Assembly: GCF_004349105.1 (NCBI RefSeq)
Contig: NZ_SMLB01000001.1
Location: forward strand, 298,310-362,309
Length of the DNA: 64,000 bases
Direction of reading: 5' to 3'
Source of the DNA: Jiangella aurantiaca
Lineage (GTDB): Bacteria > Actinomycetota > Actinomycetes > Jiangellales > Jiangellaceae
The translations under genes and the position numbers were made by a program. This document shows, one piece after another, positions 50,756-60,565 of the stretch. The notes under the pieces were generated by a model. It saw only the letters and a list, made by a program, of their open reading frames with translations. It ran no database searches and had not been told where the DNA came from. The first letter of the stretch is position 1, and each line of letters begins with the position of its first letter.

Positions 50756-52555
50756 GTGAGCACTTCGGCCGCTGAACACCTGCCTCCTGCCTATCCCGAT
50801 CGTGCCCCGTGGGGAACCGCGGGGCGCCTGCGTGCTTGGCAGGCGGCGGCGCTCGAGGACTACCTCACGCGCGATCCGCGCGACTACCTCGCCGTCGCCA
50901 CGCCAGGTGCGGGCAAGACGACGTTCGCGCTGCGTATCGCCGCGGAACTGCTGGCCCGCAAGGTCGTCCACCAGCTCACCATCGTCGCGCCCACCGAGCA
51001 CCTGAAGCGGCAGTGGGCCGAGGCCGCGGACAAGGTGGGCATCACCGTCGACCCCGCGTTCAGCGGCCGCACGGCCCGCACCAGCCGCGACTTCACCGGC
51101 GTCGCCGTCACCTACGCCGGCGTCGCCGCGCACCCCATGCTGCACCGCGCCCGCTGCGAGAACCGCCGCACGCTGGTCATCCTCGACGAGGTGCACCACG
51201 CCGGCGACTCGTTGTCCTGGGGCGAGGCGACGCGCGAGGCGTTCGAGCCGGCGGCGCGGCGGCTGGCGCTGACGGGCACGCCGTTCCGGTCCGATATCAA
51301 CCCGATCCCGTTCGTCACCTACGCGCCTGACGTCCAGGGCATCCCGCGCAGCGTCGCCGACCACTCCTACGGCTACGCCGAGGCGCTCAAGGACGGCGTC
51401 GTCCGGCCGGTGCTGTTCCTCGCCTACTCCGGCGAGATGCGCTGGCGGACGCGGGCCGGCGACGAGGTCGCGGCGCGGCTGGGCGAGCCGCTCACCAAGG
51501 ACATCACCGCGCAGGCCTGGCGCACCGCGCTCGACCCGCACGGCGACTGGATCCCGTCGGTCCTGCAGGCCGCCGACACCCGGCTCACCGAGGTGCGCCG
51601 GCACGTACCCGACGCCGGTGGGCTGGTCATCGCCACCGACCAGGAGTCCGCCCGGGCGTACGCGGCACTGCTCAAGCGGGTGTGCGGCGAGTCGCCCACC
51701 GTCGTGCTGTCCGACGAGCCGAAGGCGTCGAAGAAGATCGCCGGGTTCAGCGAGGGCGACAGCCGCTGGATGGTCGCCGTCCGCATGGTCTCCGAGGGCG
51801 TCGACGTGCCCCGGCTCGCGGTCGGCGTCTACGCGACGGCCACCCAGACGCCGCTGTTCTTCGCCCAGGCGGTCGGCCGGTTCGTCCGCGTCCGCAAGCG
51901 CGGCGAGACCGCGTCGATCTTCCTGCCGACGGTGCCGTCGCTGCTCTCGTACGCCGGCGAGATGGAGGTGTCGCGCGACCACGTCCTCGGCACGCCGCCC
52001 GGCGCCGACGACGACCCGCTGGCCGCCGAAGAGGCGCTCATGCAGGCCGCTCAGCGCGAGGAGCCCGGCGACGGCGAGGAGCTAGGCCCGTTCGAGGCCC
52101 TCGGCTCCGACGCGTCCTTCGACCGCGTCCTCTACGACGGCGGCGAGTTCGGCACCCAGGCGAGGGCCGGCTCGGCCGAGGAGGCCGACTACCTCGGCAT
52201 CCCCGGCCTGCTCGAGCCCGACCAGGTGGCTGCGCTGCTGCGCCGCCGGCAGGCCGAGCAGCAGGCCGCCCGCGCCACTGCCACGGCGGACGACGGCGAC
52301 CGCGGGGCAGAGGGCGGTGCGGCGGCGAACGGCCACGGCGAACGCGACGCCGCGATGTTCGAGCAGATCTCGGTGCTCCGGCGCGAGCTGAACGGGCTGG
52401 TCGGCGCCTGGCACCACCGCACCGGCAAGCCGCACGGCGTCATCCACACCGAGCTGCGCAAGTCCTGCGGCGGTCCGCCCGCGGCGCTCGCCACGGCGGC
52501 GGAGATCCAGGAGCGCATCGACACCATCCGCGCCTGGGCCATCGCCCGCGGCTGA
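50756..52555 (+). CDS. DEAD/DEAH-box helicase
   Basis: 599 residues, superfamily 2 helicase. Walker A is ATPGAGKTTFALRIAAEL (about 48-65), motif II VILDEVHHAGD, motif III ALTGTPFRSD, and motifs V-VI MVSEGVDVPRLAVGVYATAT and FFAQAVGRFVR. A C-terminal 150-residue extension ends in a helical segment (LRRELNGLVGAWHHRTGKPH). It unwinds nucleic acid with ATP; exact role unknown. GTG 50756 has GGGAGA upstream and begins the recognisable protein. A leaderless start at GTG 50660 would add 32 unlike, Arg/Cys-rich residues, which I consider less likely. Confidence 0.9.
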   Translation: MSTSAAEHLPPAYPDRAPWGTAGRLRAWQAAALEDYLTRDPRDYLAVATPGAGKTTFALRIAAELLARKVVHQLTIVAPTEHLKRQWAEAADKVGITVDPAFSGRTARTSRDFTGVAVTYAGVAAHPMLHRARCENRRTLVILDEVHHAGDSLSWGEATREAFEPAARRLALTGTPFRSDINPIPFVTYAPDVQGIPRSVADHSYGYAEALKDGVVRPVLFLAYSGEMRWRTRAGDEVAARLGEPLTKDITAQAWRTALDPHGDWIPSVLQAADTRLTEVRRHVPDAGGLVIATDQESARAYAALLKRVCGESPTVVLSDEPKASKKIAGFSEGDSRWMVAVRMVSEGVDVPRLAVGVYATATQTPLFFAQAVGRFVRVRKRGETASIFLPTVPSLLSYAGEMEVSRDHVLGTPPGADDDPLAAEEALMQAAQREEPGDGEELGPFEALGSDASFDRVLYDGGEFGTQARAGSAEEADYLGIPGLLEPDQVAALLRRRQAEQQAARATATADDGDRGAEGGAAANGHGERDAAMFEQISVLRRELNGLVGAWHHRTGKPHGVIHTELRKSCGGPPAALATAAEIQERIDTIRAWAIARG

Positions 52556-52590
52556 CGTTCCCAGGGACCGGCGACCGACACCGGAGCGCG

Positions 52591-52835
52591 TCAGTCAGTG
52601 CTGACGGCGATGGTCACCGCGCCGTTGTCCGCGGTGGTCTCCTGGTCACTGCCGTCGAGGGTCACCGCGTCGGCGAGGGTGAGCGGCGTCGCGGCGATGA
52701 GCTGCTCGTGGGCCCGCTCCATCGCCTCGTAGTGTTCGCCGATGAACGGCTCGACCTCGGGCCACGGCCGCCAGCCGACATGTGCAGGAACGCCTCGTCG
52801 TTTTGGATATCGGACAGGCTCACCGGAGACTCCAT
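52591..52835 (-). pseudogene. frameshifted small gene
   Basis: ATG 52835 reads MESPVSLSDIQNDEAFLH, then coding signal jumps to another frame that reads VGWRPWPEVEPFIGEHYEAM and ends in TIAVSTD with TGA at 52591-52593. One base seems missing near 52780 (CACATGTCGG for CACATGGTCGG). Repaired, it would give about 81 residues. No family recognised. The acidic composition and codon use look coding. The rest of 52556-52985 holds only a terminator-like stem. Confidence 0.6.
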
Positions 52836-52903
52836 TGCCAGAACGGACGCGGCTACGAGGCTATCGAGGCACTTCGGGACGGCTGCTGCTACCCCGGGAC
52901 GAG

Positions 52904-52953
52904 GGCGGCCGCCCCGCGACCGTCAGGGGGGATCAGGCCGCGGGGCGTCCGCC
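52904..52953 (-). terminator. terminator-like stem after the amidase gene
   Basis: GGCGGCCGCCCCGCG (52904-52918) pairs with CGCGGGGCGTCCGCC (52939-52953) at 14 of 15 positions, about 30 nt after the amidase stop. No U-tract. Confidence 0.55.
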
Positions 52954-52985
52954 GGGGCTCCGGGGCGCCCCTTGCGCCAGAACGT

Positions 52986-54509
52986 TCAGCGGGAAATGCG
53001 GACGGCGTCGGCTTCGATGGAGCCGGCCGTCGACGTCCAGCGGCTGACGCCGACCACCTGGTGGTTGCCGGTGGCCAGCGAGAACGTGCCGATGGAGACC
53101 CATCGGCCGCCGTTGTTGCGCTGGTCGACGTAGACCGTCTGGTTGCCGCTGGTGGTGGCGACGATGTACGGCGTGCGGGAGTTGTTGGCCGGGTCCTGCG
53201 GGTACCAGACCTCGACCCGGTAGGTGCCGGCCGCTGGGATGTCGGCGCTGAACCACGCCGGGTCGCTGGCCAGCACCGGCTGGGCGTGCCGGTGGTTGCT
53301 GCCGTACTGGCCGGGCGCCGACGCAGTCACCCAGTTGGCGCCGGCTGTGAACGCGCCGCCGTTGTCGACGACAACGCTCCACGATGGCTCGCCGCCGCCA
53401 CCGTTGACGTAGCTCATGTACCGGTTCCAGTCCCAGTTCGGGCCGGGGTCGGTGTGCGTCGCGCCGGGGGCCTCGCTGTGCGCGATGACGTGGGTGCGGT
53501 CGCGTGGGATGCCGTACCGGTCGCAGACGTGCCGGGTCAGCGCGGCCGACGACCGGTACATGGCCTCGGTGTACCAGGCGGGGTCGTTCACCCAGCCCTC
53601 GTGCTCGATGCCGATGGAGCGGTTGTTGGTGGTGCCGACGTGCCAGGCGACGTCCTTGTTGCGGACCATCTGCGTCACCTCGCCGTCGGACGAGCGGACG
53701 ACGTAGTGGGCGGACACGTTCGCGCTGGGGTTCTGGAACCAGGAGATGCAGCCGGCGTACGAGCCCTGGACGGTGTGGATGACAACGCGGTCGATCGCGT
53801 AGTCATTGGGCCGGTTGGCGACGCGGTAGTTACCGGAGTTGGCGGCTACCCAGCGGGCCGGCGGGTAATCGTCGGTCATGACGGCGAACCGCTGCTCCAG
53901 CGTAGGTACGGCGGCGAACGCGCCGTACTCCGGGGCGACCGGCCGTGCCGAGACGGTGAACGTCTCGCCGCCTGCCTGCAAGGAAAGTCCGCGCTCCAGC
54001 GTCTCGTACACGGTGTCCGCTTCGAGCCGGGCGACTGAGGCGTCGGCGTAGCCGGAGTAGTGGGCGACCGGCTCGTACCAGGCGTCGACCCGGCCGCGGT
54101 CGGCGGCGGCCAGCCCGGCGTCGTCGGCCAGCGAGCGCAGCAGTGCGGCGGCGCCGTCGACGTTGGCCGCGACGTCGGTCTTCAGCTCGTCCACGCCGCG
54201 GGCGGTGAGTGCGGCGGCTGTGCCCAGCGTGTTGGTGCTCGGGTTGCTGATCAGGTGCATGACGCCGTAGCCGCCGGCCTGGCTGGGCCGGCCGGCGTGG
54301 TCGTCGATGCGGGTGACGGTGTACGCGAGTGCGACCAGCAGGTCGCGGGGGACACCGTGCCGGCGGGCGGCCGCGGTGAATGCGGCGGTGAGCCGGGTGA
54401 CGGGCCGGACGGGGTGGCCGGCGGCGTTGGCGGCGGTGGTGACGACGGGCGTCACGACGATGGCGGCACCGAGCGCCAGGACGGCGCGTCGGCTGGGTTG
54501 ACTCGTCAC
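52986..54509 (-). CDS. exported N-acetylmuramoyl-L-alanine amidase with golvesin-like domain
   Basis: 507 residues. The signal peptide SRRAVLALGAAIVVTPVVTT looks Tat-type. Residues 40-225 form a helical domain; 235-365 is an amidase_2 domain (DRVVIHTVQGSYAGCISWFQ, AHYVVRSSDGEVTQMVRNKD, IGIEHEGWVNDPAWYTE, THVIAHSEAPGATHTDPGPN) with zinc-ligand histidines; 375-507 is a golvesin/CBM-like beta-sandwich (WSVVVDNGGAFTAGANWVTA, YRVEVWYPQDPANNSRTPYI). It cleaves the bond between muramic acid and the stem peptide, acting on the cell wall. GTG 54509 follows AGGGGA. Confidence 0.92.
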   Translation of the reverse strand: MTSQPSRRAVLALGAAIVVTPVVTTAANAAGHPVRPVTRLTAAFTAAARRHGVPRDLLVALAYTVTRIDDHAGRPSQAGGYGVMHLISNPSTNTLGTAAALTARGVDELKTDVAANVDGAAALLRSLADDAGLAAADRGRVDAWYEPVAHYSGYADASVARLEADTVYETLERGLSLQAGGETFTVSARPVAPEYGAFAAVPTLEQRFAVMTDDYPPARWVAANSGNYRVANRPNDYAIDRVVIHTVQGSYAGCISWFQNPSANVSAHYVVRSSDGEVTQMVRNKDVAWHVGTTNNRSIGIEHEGWVNDPAWYTEAMYRSSAALTRHVCDRYGIPRDRTHVIAHSEAPGATHTDPGPNWDWNRYMSYVNGGGGEPSWSVVVDNGGAFTAGANWVTASAPGQYGSNHRHAQPVLASDPAWFSADIPAAGTYRVEVWYPQDPANNSRTPYIVATTSGNQTVYVDQRNNGGRWVSIGTFSLATGNHQVVGVSRWTSTAGSIEADAVRISR

Positions 54510-54616
54510 TGCGGATCCCCTCTGTCGCCCGGAGCCGGCGGATCGCGCCAGCCGAGTAACAGCAGAACCTACCGACAGTTTGCGGGTCTGTCACCAGATT
54601 TCAGAAGAATGTCCGG

Positions 54617-56059
54617 TTAATCGGATTCGGCTCCGGAGTGTCGCTCCAGGAAGGTGTAGACGTCGGTGCTGTCGACCCCCGGAAACGTGCCTGGCGGCAA
54701 TGCTGCCAGGAGGTGCGAGTGGACCCGTGCACTGGGCCAGGCGCGGCTGGCCCAGCGGCCGGCCAGCGCGGCCGGCGGGCGCCGGCAGCAGGACGGATCG
54801 GGGCAGCCCGACGTGGCCCGGACGGTGGTCTCGCGGCCCTGGAACCACTTCGAGTGGGCGTACGGCACGCCGATGTCGATGGCGAAGTCGCCCTCGGGTG
54901 TGCTCTCGACGTGCGTGGTGCACCAGTACGTGCCGCGGCCCATGTCGGTGTACTGGTGGTGGGTGGCGTACCGGTCCGGCGCGGCGAACACCGCCCGGGC
55001 GGCCCAGAACCGGCAGACCAGCTGGCCCTCGATGGCGCCGGTGACGTCGGTGGGGAACGTGACGTCGTCGTTCTCGTACGCCTTGTAGATGACGCCGTCC
55101 TCGCCGACCCGCATGAAGTGCACCGGCAGCCCGAGGTGGTGGGTGGCGAGGTTGGTGAACCGGTGTGCGGCGGTCTCGTAGGAGACGGCGAACACGTCGC
55201 GGAGGTCGTCGATGGCCAGCTCGCGCCGGGCCTTGGCGCGCTGCAGGAAGCTCACCGCCGCCGTCTCGGGCATCAGCAGCGCCGCGGCGAAGTAGTTGGT
55301 CTCGACCCGCTGGCGCAGGAAGTCGGCGTAGTCGGCCGGCTCGCGGTGGCCCAGCGCGAAGTGGCCGATCGTCTGCAGCACGATGGTCCGCGGGTCGTGC
55401 CCGCCCCGGCCGGTCGCGGGCAGGTAGATGCGGCGGTCCTCGAGGTCGGTGATCGAGCGGGTGGCGCGCGGCAGGTCGGCGACCCGGTGCAGGGTGAAGC
55501 CCAGGTGCGCCGTCAGCTCGCCGACCCCGCGCTCGGTGAGTGGGCCGCCGTCGTGCCCGACGGCGCGGGAGATGCCGGCCGCGACCTGCTCGATCTCGGC
55601 GAAGTAGTTGCCGCGGTCGCGCATCTGCCGGCGCAGCTCGGCGTTGGCCCGGCGCGCCTCCTCGGGGGTGGCGGCCTGCTCGGTGGCCCGCCGCCGCAGC
55701 TCGCGGTGCAGCCCGACCAGCGACTCGAGCACGTCTGTCGGCGTCGCGCTGCCGGCCGTCACGTGGGGCAGCCCGAGTGATGAGTACAGCGGGTCGGCCT
55801 GTGCATGCTCGAGCGCGATCTCCAACGCCGCCCGGTGTGACGGCGGCTCCGGCTTCATCAGGTCGGCGACGTCGACGCCGAGCGCCGTCGCGATGGCCTG
55901 CAGCAGTGTCAGCCGCGGCTCGCGCCGTCCGTTCTCGATCTGTGAGAGCAGCGACGGCGCGCGGTCGACGGCGGACGCGAGCGCGCCGAGCGTGAGCCCG
56001 GCGCCCTTCCGGGCGTGCCGGATGCGGCGGCCCAGGGTGACGAGGTCGAGATCGGCCAT
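54617..56059 (-). CDS. ramB: RamB-type regulator of acetate/glyoxylate metabolism
   Basis: 480 residues. An N-terminal XRE HTH (GRRIRHARKGAGLTLGALAS, SLLSQIENGRREPRLTLLQA) is followed by an IrrE-like central part (IVLQTIGHFALGHREPADYA) and a C-terminal short-chain acyl-CoA regulator domain. RamB in Corynebacterium and Mycobacterium regulates isocitrate lyase and acetate genes; here it diverges from aceA over palindromic sites, which supports the same role. The C-terminal Cys-rich stretch (GCPDPSCCRRP) may bind metal. The end of the gene stands about 107 bp from the amidase gene. Confidence 0.9.
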   Translation of the reverse strand: MADLDLVTLGRRIRHARKGAGLTLGALASAVDRAPSLLSQIENGRREPRLTLLQAIATALGVDVADLMKPEPPSHRAALEIALEHAQADPLYSSLGLPHVTAGSATPTDVLESLVGLHRELRRRATEQAATPEEARRANAELRRQMRDRGNYFAEIEQVAAGISRAVGHDGGPLTERGVGELTAHLGFTLHRVADLPRATRSITDLEDRRIYLPATGRGGHDPRTIVLQTIGHFALGHREPADYADFLRQRVETNYFAAALLMPETAAVSFLQRAKARRELAIDDLRDVFAVSYETAAHRFTNLATHHLGLPVHFMRVGEDGVIYKAYENDDVTFPTDVTGAIEGQLVCRFWAARAVFAAPDRYATHHQYTDMGRGTYWCTTHVESTPEGDFAIDIGVPYAHSKWFQGRETTVRATSGCPDPSCCRRPPAALAGRWASRAWPSARVHSHLLAALPPGTFPGVDSTDVYTFLERHSGAESD

Positions 56060-56086
56060 GCTCTCCCCATATCAGTGAAATTGGCC

Positions 56087-56114
56087 GTTCGGTGAAATTC
56101 GGCGAATTTTCACC
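56087..56114. promoter_or_regulatory. palindromic operator between ramB and aceA
   Basis: GGTGAAATTCG (from 56091) and CGAATTTTCACC (to 56114) form a near-perfect 24-bp palindrome; GTTCGGTGAA starts at 56087. The position near the ramB start suggests autoregulation. Confidence 0.65.
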
Positions 56115-56168
56115 CACGATAGCGGTGGATCGGCCCTCCGAGTGGCCCGCACGGTGGAAGACGTCAGC

Positions 56169-56180
56169 AATTCACCGAAC
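56169..56180. promoter_or_regulatory. second copy of the ramB/aceA site
   Basis: AATTCACCGAAC, the inverse complement of GTTCGGTGAA(A)TT at 56087. It lies 12 bp before the aceA start. Confidence 0.55.
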
Positions 56181-56191
56181 CGGGAGTGAGC

Positions 56192-57514
56192 ATGACGACA
56201 ACACTCGACCCCCACCCCCACACCGGCGCCGCGCCGGCGGACCGTCAGGCCGCCGAGGCCGCCGCCCTCGCCGAGCAGTGGGCGACCGACCCCCGCTGGT
56301 CGGGCGTGCGCCGCACCTACACCGCCGAGGACGTCGTGCGCCTGCGCGGCAGCGTCCGCGAGGAGCACACGCTCGCCCGCCGCGGTGCCGAGCGGTTGTG
56401 GGAGCTGCTGCACCAGCCCGAGCACGTGGCCGCGCTGGGCGCGATCACCGGTAACCAGGCCGTCCAGATGGTCCGGGCCGGATTGAAGGCGATCTACCTG
56501 TCGGGCTGGCAGGTCGCGGCCGACGGCAACACGTCCGGCAACACCTACCCGGACCAGAGCCTCTACCCGGTCAACTCGGTGCCGACCGTCGTCCGCAGGA
56601 TCAACAACGCGTTGCTGCGCGCCGACGAGATCACCTACGCCGAGGGCGCGGACCCCGGATTCGACTGGCTGGCGCCGATCGTCGCCGACGCCGAGGCCGG
56701 GTTCGGCGGGCCGCTGAACGCGTACGAGCTGGCCAAGGCGCTGATCGCGGCCGGCGCCGCGGGCGTGCACTACGAGGACCAGCTGGCGTCGGAGAAGAAG
56801 TGCGGCCACCTTGGCGGCAAGGTCCTGGTGCCGACGTCGCAGCACATCCGCACCCTCAGCGCCGCCCGGCTGGCCGCCGACGTCGCCGGCGTGCCGACGA
56901 TCATCGTCGCCCGCACTGACGCCCTGGCCGCGGAGCTGATCACCAGCGACGTCGACCCGATCGACCAGCCGTTCCTCACCGGCGAGCGGACGCCCGAGGG
57001 GTTCTACCGGACCCGCTCGGGCGTCGAGCCGGTGCTGGCCCGGGCGCTGGCCTACGCGCCGTACGCCGACCTGCTGTGGGTCGAGACCGGCACCCCTGAC
57101 CTCGCGCTGGCTCGCAAGGTCGCCGAGACGGTGCGCGAGCAGTACCCGGACAAGGTGCTGGCCTACAACTGCTCGCCGTCGTTCAACTGGAAGGCGCACC
57201 TCGACGACGCCGAGATCGAGACCTTCCAGCGCGACCTCGCCGAGCTGGGCTACCGGTTCCAGTTCATCACGCTGGCCGGGTTCCACCAGCTCAACTACGG
57301 CATGTTCGACCTCGCCCGGCGGTACGCCGAGAGCGCGATGACGGCGTACGTCGACCTGCAGCAGCGCGAGTTCGCCGCCGAGCGGCTCGGCTACACCGCG
57401 ACCCGGCACCAGCGCGAGGTCGGCACCGGCTACTTCGACCTGGTGTCGACGGCGCTCAACCCGGACAGCGACACGCTCGCCCTCAAGGGCTCCACGGAGG
57501 AGGAGCAGTTCTGA
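56192..57514 (+). CDS. aceA: isocitrate lyase
   Basis: 440 residues. Splits isocitrate to succinate and glyoxylate in the glyoxylate bypass. The catalytic loop KKCGHLGGK has Cys204; [44 protein letters not shown] and [17 protein letters not shown] are all conserved. Length is typical for the short bacterial class. ATG 56192 follows GGGAG; a GTG 6 nt earlier is too near the ribosome site. No malate synthase gene is adjacent. Regulated most probably by the divergent RamB. Confidence 0.96.
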   Translation: MTTTLDPHPHTGAAPADRQAAEAAALAEQWATDPRWSGVRRTYTAEDVVRLRGSVREEHTLARRGAERLWELLHQPEHVAALGAITGNQAVQMVRAGLKAIYLSGWQVAADGNTSGNTYPDQSLYPVNSVPTVVRRINNALLRADEITYAEGADPGFDWLAPIVADAEAGFGGPLNAYELAKALIAAGAAGVHYEDQLASEKKCGHLGGKVLVPTSQHIRTLSAARLAADVAGVPTIIVARTDALAAELITSDVDPIDQPFLTGERTPEGFYRTRSGVEPVLARALAYAPYADLLWVETGTPDLALARKVAETVREQYPDKVLAYNCSPSFNWKAHLDDAEIETFQRDLAELGYRFQFITLAGFHQLNYGMFDLARRYAESAMTAYVDLQQREFAAERLGYTATRHQREVGTGYFDLVSTALNPDSDTLALKGSTEEEQF

Positions 57515-57587
57515 CTGGTTCCCTTCCCTTGTGGGACTCGCCGCCGCCTGGGACCTGGCGGTCGGCCTTGGGGCTAGGGGTGGCCGC

Positions 57588-57626
57588 GGGTGGATCACCG
57601 GGTTCTGGGTCGCCGGTGATCCACCC
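57588..57626. terminator. bidirectional terminator between aceA and GH127
   Basis: GGGTGGATCACCGG (57588-57601) and its exact complement (57613-57626), 11-nt loop, between convergent genes. Confidence 0.75.
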
Positions 57627-57640
57627 GACGTCTGTGCGGG

Positions 57641-60565
57641 TTACAGCTCGCTCTTCGCCCGGGCGGCCGCCATGATGATGGCCTGGCGCTGCTGCCGCGT
57701 GTGCCGGCCGGCGTCGGCCCACTCCTTCGAGACCGCCTCGACGCGGCGGACGAACGCGCCGTGGTCGGCGAACGGCGCCGCGTCCCACACGCGGTCGAGG
57801 AACGTCTCGCCGTCGGCGTCGCGGACCGCGTCGTTCGGCACGCCGGTGCGCTGCGACCGGAACACCACCTCCGGCTCGACCCGCCTGACGTACGGGTGGA
57901 ACGGGTTGAACTCGCCGGGCACCGGGTCGGCGACGTAGTACGGCGCCAGCAGGTAGCCGTGCGTGGTGAAGTGCATCGACGCGTCGGTCGGCTGGATCGC
58001 CGCGCCGAGGTCGCCGTTCAACCCGACCTGCGGGAAGAAGGTGAACTCGCGGTAGCTCGGGGTCGCGTCGCGCACGACCATCAGCGTCGGCCCGTACATG
58101 ATCGACTGCACCGACTTGTCGTTGATCGCCTTGTCGACGTGGAAGCTCAGCGGCATCGAGATCTCGACGACGTCGCCCGCCTTCCAGTTGCGGCTGACGG
58201 TGACGTACGACGTCGGCGTCGCCTCGACCTCCTGGTCGACACCGTTGACGGCGACGGCGTATCCCTGTCGCGCCCAGCCCGGGACCCGCAGCTCGAGGTC
58301 GAGCCGGCCGCTGCCGCTGACGAACCGCAGCCGGGTCGAGCCGGCGGCCGGGAACGCCGTCTCCTGCGCGATGACGAAGCCGCGCTCCGGCCAGGTGAGC
58401 GTCGCCGGGATGAACAGGTTCAGGTACAGCGCCGACCCGTCGGAGGACCGGAAGAACACCGTCTCCTGGTACTTCGTGTGGCTCTCCGTGCCGGTGCCGT
58501 TGCAGCAGCTGCCGTTGCCGCCGTACCGGCTGTACTCGACGGTGTTGCCGATGCGCCGCGACCGGCCCGGCCACATGTTCTGGTGGTACGTCACCTCGGT
58601 CGCGGTGACGCTGTCGACGTCGCGACGCGAGCTGAGGATCTGGTTGTGCAGCGCCTTCTCGTAGAAGTCCATGAGCGCCGGCTCGGGCTCGTGGAAGAAC
58701 AGGTTCCGGGTGAGCCGGAGCATGTTGTAGGCGCAGCAGGTCTCGGCGTGCCGCGGGTCGTTGTTGGACGTGAAACCCGAGGTGATGTCGCCGCGGGCAC
58801 GGAAGTGCTCACTCCGTCCGGCGCCGCCGTTGCTGAACGTGCGATGCGGCACCACCATGCCCCAGAAGTTGCGGGCGGCCGTGTGGTAGCTCTCCTCGCC
58901 GGTGGACTCGAAGATGCGCAGGTAGCCGATGTTCGGCGCCATGTACTGGTTCGCGTGCCGGCCGTTCAGCTGGTCGTCCTGGTTGATGGTCGCGTTGAAC
59001 AGGGTGCTGAACGTGAACATCTTGGCGGCTTCGATGAACCGCTCGCGCTGCGCGGCGTCCGTCGTGTGCGTCGCGAGCTCGGCCATGACCTCGTTCATCG
59101 ACCCTGCCTCGCCTGCGCTGTAGGTGTTCCACATGCGGTCGCGGTCGGCGGGGGAGATGCGGCTGAGCCGGTTGTACACCCACTCGCCCATGCGGAACAG
59201 GATCGGCAGCGCGTCCTCGTTGCCGGTGAGGTCGTAGGCGTTGAGCAGTCCACGCATGATCTTGTGGTGGGTGTACCAGACCGCCCAGACGGCGTTCGGC
59301 CCGCTGTTCGGCTGCACCATCGGTGGCTCGATCCGGATGAACTGGCCCTCCGGGAAGGCGGCCAGGTAGCCGGGGTAGCCGGTGCCGACGATGGTGGCGT
59401 CGCGGCCATGCCCCGACACGTCCGGCGCGCTCTGGCCCTCGTCGTCGAAGGTCCAACGGGCCAGCAGCGCGGCGCCGTCGACCCCGCCGGTCGGGTCGGT
59501 GGTGGCGGTGGCCAGCGCCTGGATCTCGGCCGCATCCAGCGCGCGGCCGTGCAGCTGGACGTCGTCGACGGCGGCGTTGAGGAGCGCGTGGTCGTTGCTG
59601 GTGGAGCGGCCGATCCAGTTGCCGACGGTGTCGCCCAGGGCCGCCGGGGTGATCGTCATGGCGGTGTTGACGCCGGCCTCGGCACCGTTGACGTACAGCC
59701 GTCCGGTGCCGCCCCGCAGGGTGACGGCGACGTGTGACCAGGTGTCGAGCGGCAGTTGGACGGCGCTGTCGATGCGCTGCTCGGCGCTGCCGCCATCGAC
59801 GGTGAGCGCGAACCGCGGGCCGACGTCGGCGGAGACGCGTGAGGTGAGGGCGAGGTAGACGCGCGAGCTCGTCGCGAGGGTGAGGATGCGGGCGTTCGTC
59901 TGGTTCGCGCCCGGGTTCACCCAGGCGGCGAACGTGAAGTCGGTGAGCCCGGTGGGGAGGCCGGCCGGTAGCGTGACGAACTGGTTCGGGTGCGGGTCGC
60001 TGAGCCTGACGGCGTTGCCGAACCGGCCGGTGACACGGCCGAAGTTGCGCTGGTCGAGCGCGTCCTGCACCTTCGCCAGCTCCGCGACGATGTAGTCGAG
60101 CTTGGTCAGGAAGATCTCCTCACCGGTGGCGGCCCAGCACTGCGCGAGCATCGTCATCCAGTGGCCGGAGAAGTGGCCGCGAAGCAGGTGGTTCGGGGTG
60201 TCCCAGCCGCCCGGCCAGGTGCCCGGCGCCGGTAGCCCGGCGTTGGCCCGGAACAGGTGCAGCATCCGGTCCGGTCCGGCCAGCACGTCGCCGGCGCCCG
60301 GGTAGTTGCGGGCGTAGTCGAGCATCCGGTCGCGCTTCTGCTTGTAGATTCCGTCACCCAGGGTGACCTGGTTCAGCGCGAACGGCGCGACCTCCCACAC
60401 GTCCGACGTCCAGCCCGGCCGCGGGGCGCCGCCCGGGATGGTGGCGGTGCCGGCGGCGGTCGCGGCAGGGGCGACCGCGGCGGCGACGGCGGACGCCGCC
60501 GCCGGTGCGGCCGCCGCCATGGCGCCCAGGCGAAGCGCGTCGCGTCGGGAGAATCTCTTGCTCAT
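57641..60565 (-). CDS. exported GH127 beta-L-arabinofuranosidase-like enzyme with LamG insertion
   Basis: 974 residues. A Tat signal peptide (RFSRRDALRLGAMAAAAPAA) starts it. The GH127 (DUF1680) catalytic domain begins near residue 55 (WEVAPFALNQVTLGDGIYKQ), is interrupted at about 176-395 by a LamG/concanavalin-like domain (VTGRFGNAVRLSD to GRDATIVG), then resumes (VWAVWYTHHKIMRGLLNAYD). The catalytic glutamate/cysteine cluster is present: HAETCCAYN (Glu608, Cys610) and GSCCNGTGTESH (Cys687, Cys688), by analogy to HypBA1. It should release L-arabinofuranose from plant or mycobacterial-type polymers outside the cell, with LamG binding the glycan. ATG 60565 follows GGAGG. Confidence 0.92.
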   Translation of the reverse strand: MSKRFSRRDALRLGAMAAAAPAAASAVAAAVAPAATAAGTATIPGGAPRPGWTSDVWEVAPFALNQVTLGDGIYKQKRDRMLDYARNYPGAGDVLAGPDRMLHLFRANAGLPAPGTWPGGWDTPNHLLRGHFSGHWMTMLAQCWAATGEEIFLTKLDYIVAELAKVQDALDQRNFGRVTGRFGNAVRLSDPHPNQFVTLPAGLPTGLTDFTFAAWVNPGANQTNARILTLATSSRVYLALTSRVSADVGPRFALTVDGGSAEQRIDSAVQLPLDTWSHVAVTLRGGTGRLYVNGAEAGVNTAMTITPAALGDTVGNWIGRSTSNDHALLNAAVDDVQLHGRALDAAEIQALATATTDPTGGVDGAALLARWTFDDEGQSAPDVSGHGRDATIVGTGYPGYLAAFPEGQFIRIEPPMVQPNSGPNAVWAVWYTHHKIMRGLLNAYDLTGNEDALPILFRMGEWVYNRLSRISPADRDRMWNTYSAGEAGSMNEVMAELATHTTDAAQRERFIEAAKMFTFSTLFNATINQDDQLNGRHANQYMAPNIGYLRIFESTGEESYHTAARNFWGMVVPHRTFSNGGAGRSEHFRARGDITSGFTSNNDPRHAETCCAYNMLRLTRNLFFHEPEPALMDFYEKALHNQILSSRRDVDSVTATEVTYHQNMWPGRSRRIGNTVEYSRYGGNGSCCNGTGTESHTKYQETVFFRSSDGSALYLNLFIPATLTWPERGFVIAQETAFPAAGSTRLRFVSGSGRLDLELRVPGWARQGYAVAVNGVDQEVEATPTSYVTVSRNWKAGDVVEISMPLSFHVDKAINDKSVQSIMYGPTLMVVRDATPSYREFTFFPQVGLNGDLGAAIQPTDASMHFTTHGYLLAPYYVADPVPGEFNPFHPYVRRVEPEVVFRSQRTGVPNDAVRDADGETFLDRVWDAAPFADHGAFVRRVEAVSKEWADAGRHTRQQRQAIIMAAARAKSEL

